Position numbers and translations under genes: made by a program. Below the pieces are notes generated by a model. It saw only the letters and a program-made list of their open reading frames with translations. It was not told the origin of the DNA and made no database searches. From Vespula vulgaris (taxonomy: Eukaryota; Arthropoda; Insecta; Hymenoptera; Vespidae): a stretch of 64,000 nucleotides of DNA. The stretch covers positions 7,871,400-7,935,399 of the forward strand of contig NC_066586.1 in NCBI RefSeq assembly GCF_905475345.1, given 5' to 3'. Shown here piece after piece: positions 49,550 to 61,062 of the stretch. Numbering within the stretch: position 1 is the stretch's first letter; each line of letters opens with the position of its first letter.

Positions 49550-52500
49550 ACTCTCCACGAATCGCCGCGAATCACAGCGTTACGCCGCGTTGACGATCGA
49601 CGAATGACGATGCGTGTGACGATCGAGTTCACACGTGTGCCTACTCCATTCTCTTTTTATACTTTGAATCCTTCTTAGAAGCTTTGCTCGTTCAAGATGA
49701 CGCACTTTCATTTCTATCGTGGATATTTTCGTGTAACTTCTCAATCTTGTTAACAAATGTACACATGAAAAGAAAACTACAATACATGATTATTTGTTAA
49801 TAATCTTTAAATAATGGAATTCAGGATTATTAATAATAATATAACGATTTTTGATTGTTTGTTTTATATTATTTTTGACACTCGATTTTGAATATTTTAA
49901 GAAAAAGTATAATTAAGTTGATTAGGATTATTAAGGATTATTTAATAATATGTAATAGTAACAATGAACAGAAGAGAATATGTTATCCATTTGATTTCTG
50001 CTTTTTATTAATTTTGACATTGGATTTTGTAGGAAAGAAATGTAATTAAATAAGTATCAGATATGATCGTGAATGAGTATTTGCTTTATTATGAGAATCT
50101 AGGCACAGTTAAATTATGACAATATTTTGTTAATTAGATGAAATGTTCATGATTATACATATACATGCATGTTCGTATATATATTTATCGCAAATAAGAG
50201 ACAATAGTTTCGTTAAACTAATTCAAACTGTTGACAAACTATGGTTAACACGTCTATACTAGAAATTTTTGTTAAACGAATTTCTGATCAATACTTAAAC
50301 CATGAGTTGTAAAGCTCATTCAAGAATATAGTTGATTTACTTACTGATCGTTTTTAATCCATCGAATATTAAACCTATCCAATATTTTCAATATTTCAGC
50401 AAAAAAGTGATAGAACTAGTCCTATCATTTATTTTATAGCAATAGGTTCTTAACATACGGGTATATTACACCATATGCAAGAGAAAAAAATTACGAAATT
50501 ATAAGGGTCAATAACTCGTGTCCTCTTTGTCATATTACATGCATGATAACTATAGTCTTTGATACTTATATTTCGTAAAATAAAAACAAACTGATCTGCC
50601 ATTAAAACTTAATCAGTAAATACATACATACATACTTACAATAAAATATAACGAATCGTTAAATATCTAAAACATTAGATGTCTAAAAGTTGATCAAACA
50701 TTTGGATGAAACATATCTTAAAAGAAATTAATCAGCTGATTAATATATACGTTAGAGTCAGGATTTTAACAGCATCGTGCATCCACATAGCTAGACCTGG
50801 TATGTGACAACAGTTGGTGGCCTTCAACGTCAACGACATTTTTCTATGTTGGGAGCCTCTTTGGTAACGTTGTCTTTGGATGGATCGCAGACAAATGGGG
50901 TAGAAGAACGGCCATCTTCGCCATTCTCTTCTTAGAAGTTATCTTCTCGATTGCCACAAGCTTCAGTCCTAACTATGTTATCTACACGGCGTTGAGGACG
51001 GTGAACGGCCTCTTTTTTCCTGCTATTTATCAGATACCTTTTATACTTGGTAATAAAAATAATTTTCCCTGGTATATTCTATTCAACACAATTATTATTT
51101 GATATACTTTGTATTTCTAGCTTTAGAATTAATGGGTCCAAGATATAGGACTTTTGCTGGTATGGTGATCTGTATGTTCTTCGCTAGTGCAATGTGTCTT
51201 CTTGCACTACTGGTAAGTTTTGAAATACATTGAAAATGAATTTTTATTATTGTTATGAATATTTGTTATTGTTAATCGTGTAACGTTAATTATTTCCATT
51301 CTAAGTATTACTTCATGAAAAAGAAAAGATAATCAAAATCTCAACTCGTTAAACTTGAAAACGTAAATTCATCAAAAACAGATAATAAAATTACTGAACA
51401 ATCTTAGCAAGATTTACGATCGTTCCAAAGAACGTCTCGTTGATTGAAACGTTCGACGAACGTACATAAATCTTTTGAAGTAAATGAATAAACCTAACGT
51501 TAAATGAATAAGTAAACGTTAAAACATTACTTGCATCTTCTTTCCAGGGTTATTTGTTAAGGCATTGGTACACATTGTCATTAGCCACGTCGGTACCCTT
51601 CGTACTTCTCTTCAGTTACTACTGGATCATTCCTGAATCTCCAAGATGGCTTCTAAGCAAAAACAGGATAGACGAAGCAGAGGTGATCGTTCAGCACATG
51701 GCCAAAGTCAATGGCAGAACGGTACCATCCAACTTTCTGAGGCAAATGGAGGTAATACCAAGATAGAAAAAAAGCAAATTAAAACTCTTCGAAAATCATC
51801 AAAACTTATCGATCTTGATCTTCACTTCAAATAAGCAATCCAAAGATCGTCAGACATTTTTCGTAGACGTTTACGATGTTTCCAGGTTGAGATAATGAAG
51901 AGACAAGGTATTTCTTGCAACGGCAAGAACACTGGAAACGTTGTGCTAGATATTGAAGGGGAAGACAGGTCGCCACCACCTTCCGCAACACCGATGGACC
52001 TCATCAGGAATCCAAATATTAGAAAGAAATTCTTTATTCTTGCTTTCGATTGGGTTGCGAATGCTGTCGTCTATAATGGATTATCCTACAATACGACGAA
52101 CCTTGGGGTCTCCGATTACCTGGCCTTCTTCATCGGTATTGATATCAACATTGCTCTTTTCTCGATAACTCATCCTTGATATACGATCGTGCTCGTTATC
52201 ATGACGACAGCGGTCTGCCTGTAAATATGTTTTTATCATACGTTATTGCGGCTGATGTTGCCTGCATAATGCGATAGCGTCTTCAACGACGACACACGCG
52301 TACCCGACACTTGATTGAAATGGACGCGAACCCATCTAAACGGTGAACGTACCGAGCAATGTACAAAGGGGTTCACCGAGAATCAACACCCGAACGATGC
52401 TCTGGATGCTTCGTCGTTACATTCTATCATTTGTTATCAAGTAAATTTTCTTATTTAGAGATAATCAAGTATTGAAATACTTCTGCTTATCAAATAAGAT

Positions 52501-54169
52501 CTAACCATTTTATTTGATTATCATAAGTTATTCAATTGAAGAATTTAATCAATTCCAACAATTACAAAACTATTAGATGATTCAGTTATAAAATAAGTGA
52601 CGTTCTAAGTAAAAAGTTCGATATATAATACACAGATTGAGTATAGATGATATCGAGGAGCTTCTTTTCTAAGAACATTAAAATCATAATATACTCTTTC
52701 TTATCGAGTCATAGATTTAATTAAAAAATTATTTAACAGAGTCTAATAGATTAGAATAATTAAACAGTTATTATTGTGTTGATTCATAAATGATTGTTGT
52801 TAGAAGTAAAAAATTGATTACAATAAAACGGCACTTATTTATGAATCAATCTAATGATTATCTAATTATTGGAATCTATTAGAATGATAAGATTCTAATA
52901 GACAATAAATACATGATTAACAAATTCAATCTATTTCGTAATACCTTGAAAATAAATGAGTAATTTCTATAGAGATCATTTAAAAAAATTCAAATCGATC
53001 TTACAGGTGGTATTGTGGAAATCCCATCATACGTGATCACGTGGTACGCCATGGACAGATTGGGTAGACGATGGGTCCTGTGTTTAACAATGCTTCTAGG
53101 TGGAGTTGCCTGCGTTTCTTGCATGTTCGTGCCCGAAGGTACATCCTTCTATAATTAAATTTAAAAACCAGGTTTTTTCAATGAACAGTGTACACTCGTT
53201 GACCTCTGTCACAGTAGACGCTGTTTGGGTGACGGTATGCTTGGCGATGATTGGAAAATTTGGCATCGCAGCGTCCTTCGCCGTTTTTTACGTGTTCGTT
53301 GGTGAACTTTTACCAACGGTGCTGAGGTCACAAGCGATGGGAATCGCCTCTTTCATCGCTGGTATCGGCCTACTCACCTTTCCTTACATCGTTCATCTAG
53401 CTAACTACTCCAGGGTATTACCATTGATTATAATGGGTTCCTTGAGTGTAGCCGGTGCTCTCACGTCCGTTTTCCTTCCGGAAACACTCAACATACACTT
53501 GCCACAAACGATCGAGGAAGGTGAACTCTTTGGCGCCGATTTCAAACTCTGGTCCTGTCCAATAATACCAAAGTTAGTGTCTATTCTAACGAATGTGTTT
53601 GTGCGAAATGATTTATTTACTTAGATAATGCAACAATATAATTAGGTATCTTGTGAATTTAAAATATATTCCCAGACATTTTGGATTGTTTAAAGAAATT
53701 ATTGTATTTAACCTTAATCGTACAAATTTAAATACGTAATAATTTTTAGACTTGAATAACTTTGTATATCATAATCGTCCATGTAGATCATTATTTTAAT
53801 TATGTAAATAATTAGAATCATCGTGTGTATATGTGTATGTAGTATATATAGTATAATTGTACGTTTTGTGACACAATCTTTTTAGTATATTTTTTAATGA
53901 TACGTTCGGATGAGATATAAAATCGGTATATTTTTTCTTTTAGGAAAGACGCAAAAAGAAAATCAGAATCCGTGCCGCTTAGATATCTGGTAAACGGAAA
54001 ACCAGAAAGAATTTCGGCGGCAACAAAAATCGTGGAAGCAGAAAAGGAAAGTCAAGAAGCGGAATTAACGAAACCGATAAAGGACGACATAGAAAAGGAA
54101 AAGGACGATGTAGAAAGAATATCTGAGTCGTCGAACGAAGAGATAGATCGTCTGAGAAAAATACAATGA
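42177..54169 (+). CDS. SLC22-family organic cation transporter, CarT-like
   Basis: Nine exons join cleanly at GT-AG sites: 42177-42302, 43926-44309, 50791-51049, 51121-51212, 51548-51751, 51886-52135, 53007-53138, 53215-53572, 53944-54169. The product has 676 residues. SLC22 members are major-facilitator proteins with 12 membrane segments that move organic cations or zwitterions across the plasma membrane. Visible signatures are a large outer loop after TM1 (about 43-175) with NLT, NYT and NSS glycosylation sites and a Ser/Pro-rich stretch. GWIADKWGRR (200-209), PESPRWL (316-322) and DRLGRR (455-460) follow. The roughly 75-residue charged tail is long and cytosolic. The wording LRTVNGLFFPAIYQIPF and the long size recall insect carcinine transporters (CarT, needed for histamine recycling in photoreceptors), from memory only. 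An in-frame Met at 42,078 would add an Arg-rich leader; I prefer MSSIDFDEVL as the start. Confidence 0.92.
42303..43925 (+). other. Intron 1 of the SLC22 gene
   Basis: It begins GTAAGT and ends ACTAG. The content is AT-rich with no repeat or gene that I recognise. Confidence 0.85.
45331..45384. repeat. (CT)n microsatellite
   Basis: About 26 uninterrupted CT units within intron 2 of the transporter. Confidence 0.97.
46424..46449. repeat. Short (TA)n microsatellite
   Basis: About 12 TA units. Confidence 0.9.
48340..48830. repeat. Degenerate tandem repeat, unit about 125 bp
   Basis: At least three diverged units lie head to tail. Each carries AATAC-AAA(G/C)CAAA-GATCAA, then a CATTATTATTA/ACATTATTATA block, ATCGTTAATA or CCATTAATA, TTGATA, and a closing CTAAAACAT or CTGAAACAT. 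Clear unit starts lie near 48,539, 48,666 and 48,793. A fainter one begins near 48,360. Confidence 0.75.
49003..49125. repeat. GA/AAAG purine tract
   Basis: About 120 bases of nearly pure purine on the plus strand, adjoining the CpG-rich island. Confidence 0.9.
49130..49640. promoter_or_regulatory. Intronic CpG-rich island
   Basis: This GC-rich block in intron 2 contains ACACAC-type runs and GCGCGCGTGCACGCGCGAG near 49,390. It also holds a (TC)n run (49,477-49,549) and many CpGs. It stands out sharply from the AT-rich intron. An internal promoter or enhancer is possible. None of the frames looks like protein. Confidence 0.3.
49477..49549. repeat. (TC)n microsatellite
   Basis: TC repeats interrupted once by TTTCTTTCTTTG. 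Confidence 0.95.
52136..53006 (+). other. Intron 6 of the SLC22 gene
   Basis: It starts GTATTG and ends TTACAG; joining gives FFIG|GIVEIPSYVI. It contains an imperfect palindrome at 52,738-52,893. Confidence 0.85.
52738..52893. repeat. Imperfect palindrome in intron 6
   Basis: Arms of about 65 bases face each other across a loop of about 20. The left arm has CTAATAGATT, AATAATTA and TTGATTCATAAAT. The reverse complement of the right arm has the same blocks in the same order. It may be a small fold-back element. Confidence 0.75.
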
Positions 54170-55313
54170 GGACGTTTTACTTTTTTCTTCTTTTTTTTTC
54201 GTTATTCCTGAAAGGACAAAAAGCTTCCTACAACTTCGTATTATAATTTGCCTCGGTATAGGCACACGCATTGTATTTATTTTTTCATTTATGTTATATA
54301 ATGCGTTTCATTTGTAAAGTCTGTTCCGTGTGCCTGTCGTAATTTTCGTTTCTGCATTACAAAGGGATCGATTGATTTGTCAATCATCTTCGATACAAAG
54401 ATGTCTTTTGTTTTCAGAAAGAGTGAACTGAGGTCGTACGTTCAATAAAATAAAAGAAAAAATGAAAAAGAACTAGAGGGACTTCGCGATATTATAATAA
54501 TATAATATTAAAACCGCAGTTATTATTATTTATCGTAAATATCCTTGGAAATTATCGAAGGATGACTCGGTTTATTCGCGGAATTGCTCGACGATTGAAT
54601 TCTTTTTTTATATATAATTTAATAATTAGCAAAAAACTTTTCTACGTAAACGTAAAGAAAAAAAAAAAAACGTTCTAACAACATCGACTCGTCACTTATG
54701 TCTATAGAGACATTATAGACCGTTAGATGATTAGTCAGCCATCGCGATAAATAAGGAAAATTCTTATTAAGGACTTCGACTCACACTACGTTTATAGCTC
54801 TTCGTTTTCGTCCATATTAAGAAATGTGATAAGTTATAACGTTTAAGGACAATTTTTAACGTTTGAAAGTCGCTTCAAGAGCGATTACCTGCACGAAAGA
54901 TAAACTATCCTTACATTTTTTCTTTTTTACAACATCGAATGGACCAAATCGAAATTACAATGCGAGGAGAAAATCGTCGAACGAACGAGCTATTTTCGAT
55001 ACTCTTCATTTGTAATACTTAAAGCGAGAATACATAAAAAGAAATCTAATAACCCGTTGTGAAATCATTCAAAAACTCAAATCAAATCATGCCGCATTTC
55101 GTCCATGGAATCCTTTTTTTTTTAAATTACCGTCGCTAAGGAGAAACAAACAGTCGTCTGTTTGTGTTTAATCTGTCATTTCCACAACACCTATTCGTTC
55201 CTTGTGCTTCCTATCGATCGAACATCTTTGGGACCATTTTCGAAGAGAACATCTTCGATTTGCTCAACACCTCCTTTTTTCATCCCTCAGAGTGATTCGT
55301 TCAAAATTTCAGA
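54170..55313 (+). other. SLC22 3' UTR and tubulin upstream region
   Basis: AATAAA at 54,444-54,449, about 275 bases past the stop, is a likely poly(A) signal for the transporter. The rest leads to the first beta-tubulin. TTTCAG ends at 55,312, one base before the ATG, so the tubulin 5' UTR is probably spliced. No other gene is seen. Confidence 0.5.
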
Positions 55314-56877
55314 ATGCGTGAAATCGTACATATTCAAGCTGGCCAATGTGGCAATCAAATTGGCGCCAAGGTTTGTCGTTAAAACCATTAAAATCATAAT
55401 AATTCATTGTTATAAATTTCAAAGCATTATCTTGAAATTTTCACTGACGCTGAAATTTATCGTAAAACATACTAATCGGATCACAAATCGTTTATAGAGT
55501 ATAATTGACATCAAATATAACCTCGATTTAACATTTCGTCAATTTCATCGATCGTTATTAAACAACATGACAAAATCGATATTTACTAATTTATAGTTTT
55601 GGGAAGTTATCTCCGACGAACATGGTATCGATAACACAGGAACTTATCATGGAGATTCGGATTTACAATTGGAACGAATCAACGTGTACTACAACGAGGC
55701 TTCCGGCCCGAAATACGTACCTCGAGGGATTTTAGTCGACCTTGAACCTGGTACAATGGACTCTGTACGTTCCGGCCCGTTTGGACAGATCTTCAGACCG
55801 GACAACTTTGTTTTTGGCCAATCAGGAGCTGGAAACAATTGGGCCAAGGGTCATTACACCGAAGGAGCAGAATTGGTAGATTCTGTCTTGGACGTAGTAA
55901 GAAAAGAAGCAGAAAGTTGCGACTGTCTTCAAGGTTTTCAACTGACACACTCTTTGGGTGGAGGTACCGGATCAGGAATGGGCACTCTTTTGATATCGAA
56001 AATTCGCGAAGAATATCCTGATAGGATAATGACCACTTTTTCTGTGGTACCATCGCCTAAAGTCTCTGACACCGTCGTCGAGCCCTACAATGCTACATTA
56101 TCCGTTCATCAACTCGTTGAAAACACTGATCAAGCTTACTGCATCGACAACGAGGCTCTCTACGACATCTGCTTCCGTACTTTGAAACTAACTACACCTA
56201 CTTACGGTGATCTAAATCATCTGGTGTCTGCTACGATGTCCGGTGTGACTACTTGCTTGAGATTCCCAGGACAATTGAATGCTGATCTAAGAAAACTGGC
56301 CGTCAACATGGTACCCTTTCCACGTCTACACTTTTTCATGCCAGGTTTTGCACCTTTGACGTCTCGAAGTAATCAGCAATACAGAGCCTTGACCGTACCT
56401 GAGTTGACTCAGCAAATGTTCGACTCGAAGAATATGATGGCTGCCTGTGATCCTAGACACGGAAGATATCTCACTGTTGCTGCTGTTTTTCGTGGTAGAA
56501 TGTCGATGAAAGAAGTGGACGAACAAATGCTTAATATTCAAAATAAAAATAGTTCCTATTTTGTGGAATGGATTCCGAATAATGTAAAAACAGCTGTATG
56601 TGATATTCCACCACGTGGCCTTAAAATGTCAGCAACTTTTATTGGAAATTCCACTGCCATTCAAGAACTTTTCAAAAGGATCTCAGAACAGTTTACGGCG
56701 ATGTTTAGAAGGAAGGCTTTTCTTCATTGGTATACCGGTGAAGGAATGGATGAAATGGAGTTCACCGAAGCAGAGTCGAACATGAATGATTTGGTATCCG
56801 AATACCAACAATATCAAGAAGCTACGGCTGAAGACGAAGGTGAATACGACGAGGAGGAGGAAATCGAAGATAAATAA
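55314..56877 (+). CDS. Beta-tubulin, conventional isotype
   Basis: Two exons (55314-55370 and 55597-56877) encode 445 residues, the usual family length. Beta-tubulin pairs with alpha-tubulin, binds and hydrolyses GTP, and builds microtubules. The MREI start (the mRNA autoregulation tetrapeptide), AGQCGNQIGAK, the tubulin signature GGGTGSG, the guanine-pocket region and the long helical C-terminal half are intact. The intron after codon 19 is a common beta-tubulin position. The acidic tail contains EGEYDEEEE, close to the EGEF axoneme-type motif. Around residues 55-65 it reads EASGPKYVPRGI where most isotypes have SGGKYVPRA. That hints at a specialised copy, perhaps testis-type, but tissue use cannot be read from sequence. 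A divergent paralogue follows 1.1 kb downstream on the same strand. Confidence 0.97.
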
Positions 56878-57990
56878 TAAGATGCTCGGTAAAACCGAAC
56901 ATTGAATGATCCCGATCGGATAGGAATACAAGGAAACTGTATACAACGAAGAAACTTTTTATATCTTTTTCTTTTTACTTTTCGATATCTATTTTACTTT
57001 TGTTATCCATTTATTCCGTTTTAATATTTTCGAATTTTTTAAGAGATTTATAAGTTTTTATATACGATTTATATGGAATTATAAGAGATTTGTTAGTCGA
57101 ATAGATTATTTATCTCGAGTAATTGATTTTTTATTGAGTTATAACGAAGATCTATGAAAAAGGTAAGGATGTATTCGTGTTAAAGATCTATTTGAGATTG
57201 GATTGATCTAATTTATAACATCTGCATTAAAACCGCTTGTCGAACAAGCGTTAAAATAATCTTAAATTTCTAATGTAAAATGTTAACGCAACTGAATACG
57301 TTCAATATTGATATCTTGAACAAGTTAACGTGAATCAAAGTCGATATTTTAAATATAGCTGTTAATAATAATAATATGAGTGATCATAGGCATGCATTCG
57401 TGTGACCAACACTCGAACATTTACCGCGGCTCGCTATCGAACTCGCTATCGTCCTTCTGGTCAACTGGGATTGATCAAGCCAAGGCCTTGACAAAAATTG
57501 GTAATCACGTATTATCTCGTCGGAGCCCCGAGGACAAACACTTTATTATTGCGTATCATAGAGATCGTAGTTCGTTGTACGTCTACGTAGAAAAAGAAAG
57601 TACAGTTGAATCACTTCGTTCAATTATTGCGGGTCTTTGATTTAGGATCAATAAATCTGTCAATATAATAACTGAGAAAATTTTTTAAATCTAAACATAG
57701 AATTTTGTTTAAAGAATTATTTAATGATCGAAAAATTCATTTTACGTTGATATAATTTTACAAAATTTTTAAAACAGATATTTTTGAAATTGAATAGTGT
57801 TACTGCGAAAGTTATCGACAAGTAACACAATGTTACCTGAATCATGCAATGAGAGGGATGGAAGCGTTTTGAAACATACATCTAACCTTTATCACAAAAT
57901 TAAAAAAAAATGTTATAGTTCGGCTTAAAAATTATACGTCACATTTAGAATAGATCATTATAATCTTTGAAAATTTTATTAAAAATCACG
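56878..57990 (+). other. Spacer between two beta-tubulin genes
   Basis: It holds the 3' UTR of the first tubulin and an exon-like open frame at 57,380-57,640. AATAAA lies at 57,650-57,655, and an AT-rich leader precedes the second tubulin. Confidence 0.5.
57380..57640 (+). CDS. Orphan exon-like open frame, possible gene remnant
   Basis: The open frame covers 86 codons. Its second half looks like real protein: DQAKALTKIGNHVLSRRS, then KHFIIAYHRDRSSLYVYVEK and ESTVESLRSIIAGL before a stop. GC content is above its surroundings. The pattern of a strand-rich piece followed by an amphipathic helix faintly recalls the C-terminal part of RUS-family (DUF647) proteins, a weak guess. No start context, partner exon or domain can be confirmed. 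It may be a pseudogene fragment, an exon of an unseen gene, or a small gene. An AATAAA follows ten bases after the stop. Confidence 0.3.
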   Translation: MIIGMHSCDQHSNIYRGSLSNSLSSFWSTGIDQAKALTKIGNHVLSRRSPEDKHFIIAYHRDRSSLYVYVEKESTVESLRSIIAGL

Positions 57991-59912
57991 ATGAGAGAAA
58001 TTGTACACATTCAATTAGGACAATGTGGAAATAATATTGGGACGAAAGTAAGGTTACGTTAATTTTTACCCTTACATTTATATATTAAGAGAATTTCTAT
58101 TTTTTTTTTTTTCTTTTTATTAACGCTCAGATCATCTTCCTAGTTTTGGGAAGTTGTTTCGGACGAACACGGACTGACACGTGATGGAATTTTTCAAGGA
58201 GAATCAGACCTTCAACTACAACGCATAAATGTGTACTTTACTGAAGGACGTGGTATTGATAATTCGTCAAATAAAAATTTAACATTACCAATATCATTAA
58301 CACTAGATTTACGTAGATCAATTGTATACTTATATTTACTAAAACTCCTCATATTAATATAAAAAATATATTAAATGTTTTTCCATGATAACATTAGTTT
58401 ATGTCATTGCATCAATCACAATTAATGTAAATTGTTAAAAAATAATATTGATGAATTCTGTAATTTTATTAGTAAAATTTAAAGTCCTTCAAATTAGCAG
58501 ATTCCGTAAATCTAGTGTTGAATAAAATTTGTCAAAAAGTAAGCTTTGTATCTTGTATTTCTAGATTACAAATTTATACCCAGAGCCATTTTAGTCGATC
58601 TCGATCCAGGTACTATAAGTGCCACGTTATCCAGTCAATACGGTAGACTATTTAATCCGGATAATTTTGTAGCGGGTGAAGCTGGAACTAGTAATAATTG
58701 GGCTAAAGGTTATTACACCGAAGGTGCTGAGTTAGCTGATACAGCCTTAGATCTTGTTCGAAAAGAGGCTGAATCTTGCGATCTGATGCAAGGTATCAAA
58801 CATTCAATAAATTTTGTCTAATATGGAAAAAAAAGGAAAAAATTAACAAAGAAAATATTTCAAAAATGTTTACAATTATCAGGAATTCAATTAGTTCATT
58901 CTCTTGGTGGTGGCACCGGTGGTGGCATGGGTTCTCTTTTATTACAAAAATTAAAAGAAGAATACATAGATAGAATATTAAAATCTTACATCATATTACC
59001 AACTCCAAAAATGTCTAACATTGTTGTGGAATCCTACAATGCCGTTTTATCTCTTTACCATCTCATAGATCATAATGACGAAACCTTTTGCATGGACAAC
59101 GAGGCCCTACATTACATTTGTACCGAGACCTTGAAACTCGCCTCTCCTACGTACAGTGATCTAAATTATTTGATATCCAATTGCATGGCTGGCATCACAA
59201 CTTGTTTCAGATTTCCTGGACAACTGAATACCGATCTAAGAAAACTTCTAGTAAACATGGTACCTTATCCAAAATTACACTTTTTTGTGCCAGGTTATGT
59301 GCCTCTCATGTCAAAAAGACTGGCTCCTTACAAAATACTCTCGGTACCTGAATTGACTAAACAAATGTTTGATGAAAAAACAATGTTTGCTCGTTGTAAT
59401 CCAAAGAATGGTAGATTTTTAACAATCGCTGCAATTTTTAGAGGTAGAATGTCAACCAGGGTGAGTATTAATTCTTTCAATTTTCTGTCTGATAAAATCC
59501 GATACTAATTTCTATCTTGTTATGATTTCAGCATGTGGAACAGCAAATGATGAACATTCAAAATAAAAACAGTTCTTATTTCGTCGAATGGATACCGAAT
59601 AATATAAAGACAGCGATCTGTGATATTCCACCACGTGGACTTAGCATGAGTGCCACAATGGTGATGAACACCACAGCTATTCAAGAATGTTTTAAAAAAA
59701 TACTAAATATTTTCAGCGGAATGTTTGAAAAAAGGGCTTATCTTCATTGGTACACTAACGAGGGAATGGAATTGAATCAGTTTTCAGAAGCAAAGAACAA
59801 CGTTAATGATATCGTTTCAGAGTATCAGCAATATCAAGAAACTCCTACTGAAACGAGCTTCGAAGAGGAGGAAATAATTTATCGTGAAGGAGATCAAGAA
59901 ACAGTAGATTGA
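57991..59912 (+). CDS. Highly divergent beta-tubulin
   Basis: Five exons (57991-58047, 58144-58252, 58565-58792, 58883-59460, 59532-59912) join in frame to give 450 residues. MREIVHIQ, the length and NNWAKGYYTEGAELADT mark it as beta-tubulin. Substitutions are numerous where the family hardly varies. QCGNN replaces QCGNQ, GGGTGGG replaces the signature GGGTGSG, DLDPGTISATLSSQ replaces DLEPGTMDSVRSG, and RMSTRHVEQQMM replaces RMSMKEVDEQML. EMEFTEAESNMND becomes ELNQFSEAKNNVND. The tail (FEEEEIIYREGDQETVD) is less acidic and lacks the EGEF-type motif. All splice sites are GT-AG and the frame is open throughout, so it is probably functional. The upstream neighbour is a normal copy, suggesting tandem duplication followed by fast change. 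Testis-restricted expression would fit but is not shown. Confidence 0.93.
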
Positions 59913-61062
59913 GAATTCATTAGGAATAAAATAAAATTAAATTAACGATCTCATAAATGTAAAAGATTTAAAATAAATAATATCAACTCTTTTATATTTA
60001 TTTCTGAATCGATATTGTTTATACTTTCAGTAGAAACAGAGGGATAAAGTGATCTCATCATTGATTTTTTTATAAGTATTATATTTTGATCGTCTTCCTT
60101 TTACAATAATAATAATGAAACTAACAGCAGCTCGAACGATTATGAATTTCTTTTCTCGGTGATTTTATATATACTTATATCGCAAAGTGATAAAGATTAT
60201 ATAATATGCACCTACGTACCACCCTAACAAACCTATATTCCTTAAAAAAAAGAATTGAAATTTCGCTCGTAAAAATTAACAAATGATTCGTAAAATACAA
60301 ACTACCAGGCAGGAAAAGATAAAGATAAGCATTGTCGTTGTACGAAAAACGACGTCCTTAAAAAAATTGTATATTTCTTTTTTTTTGTCCTTTTCTTTTC
60401 TTTTTTAATAAAAAAAACCGTAGTACGTCCTAAGCATTCATCGCAATTAAACGATGCTTGCGAGCATATATTTTAAAAACAAGAAAGAAATAGAAAGAGA
60501 GAAAGTGAGATAGAAAGAAAAAGAAGCATATTTTTGTCATTTTTTTTTTTTCTTTTTGGTAAGATCGCTTTGGCGTTCAATCGGTGAACGAAGTACGATC
60601 ACATCGGTGCCTTATATAAATTTTATTTAAAATCCATCGCACGAATTCGATGTTTCTTTGGGAATAAATATTAAATGAATTAATCAATGCTCACGAATCA
60701 GTATTGTTCGATCGATCGATAAATTCGAACACAGAAAATACATATAAAATCTTAAGTATACCATAGCATTGTATTAAATCTTTTGAAATTCTTTCTAAAC
60801 ATTATCTTCGACGACTCCGACATTATCGCGAATGAAATGTACGTCTTTTAGGATTGTTTCGATCGTTGATTATTAAAAACGTACGTAATCGTATAAAAGT
60901 ATCAAAAAGGTGTCATGACGAACGTTTGAAAGTATCAAAGGACAATCCCTTTGATATTTTTACATTTTCATTCGGAAGAAGAGGAGTATGAAGAAGAAAG
61001 AGAAGAAATAGGAGAGGGAGAGGATGAAGATAAAGATGGAGAAATATCGGAACACTCGCATT
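59913..61062. other. Convergent 3' region of two tubulin genes
   Basis: AATAAA at 59,935-59,940 is a likely signal for the plus-strand gene. TTTATT at 60,622-60,627 (AATAAA on minus) may serve the minus-strand gene, giving a 3' UTR of about 440 bases. Purine tracts occur at 60,480-60,530 and 60,975-61,035. No gene is seen. Confidence 0.5.

Larger units (their letters stand above)
44310..50790 (+). other. Intron 2 of the SLC22 gene, 6.5 kb
   Basis: It begins GTAAAC and ends CATAG; joining restores ...VTE|LDLVCDNSWWP in frame. It holds a CT microsatellite (45,331-45,384), tandem repeats (48,340-48,830) and a CpG-rich island (49,130-49,640). GC-richer patches lie at 46,040-46,250 and 46,680-46,960. 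No coding exon with protein similarity was seen inside. Confidence 0.8.
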
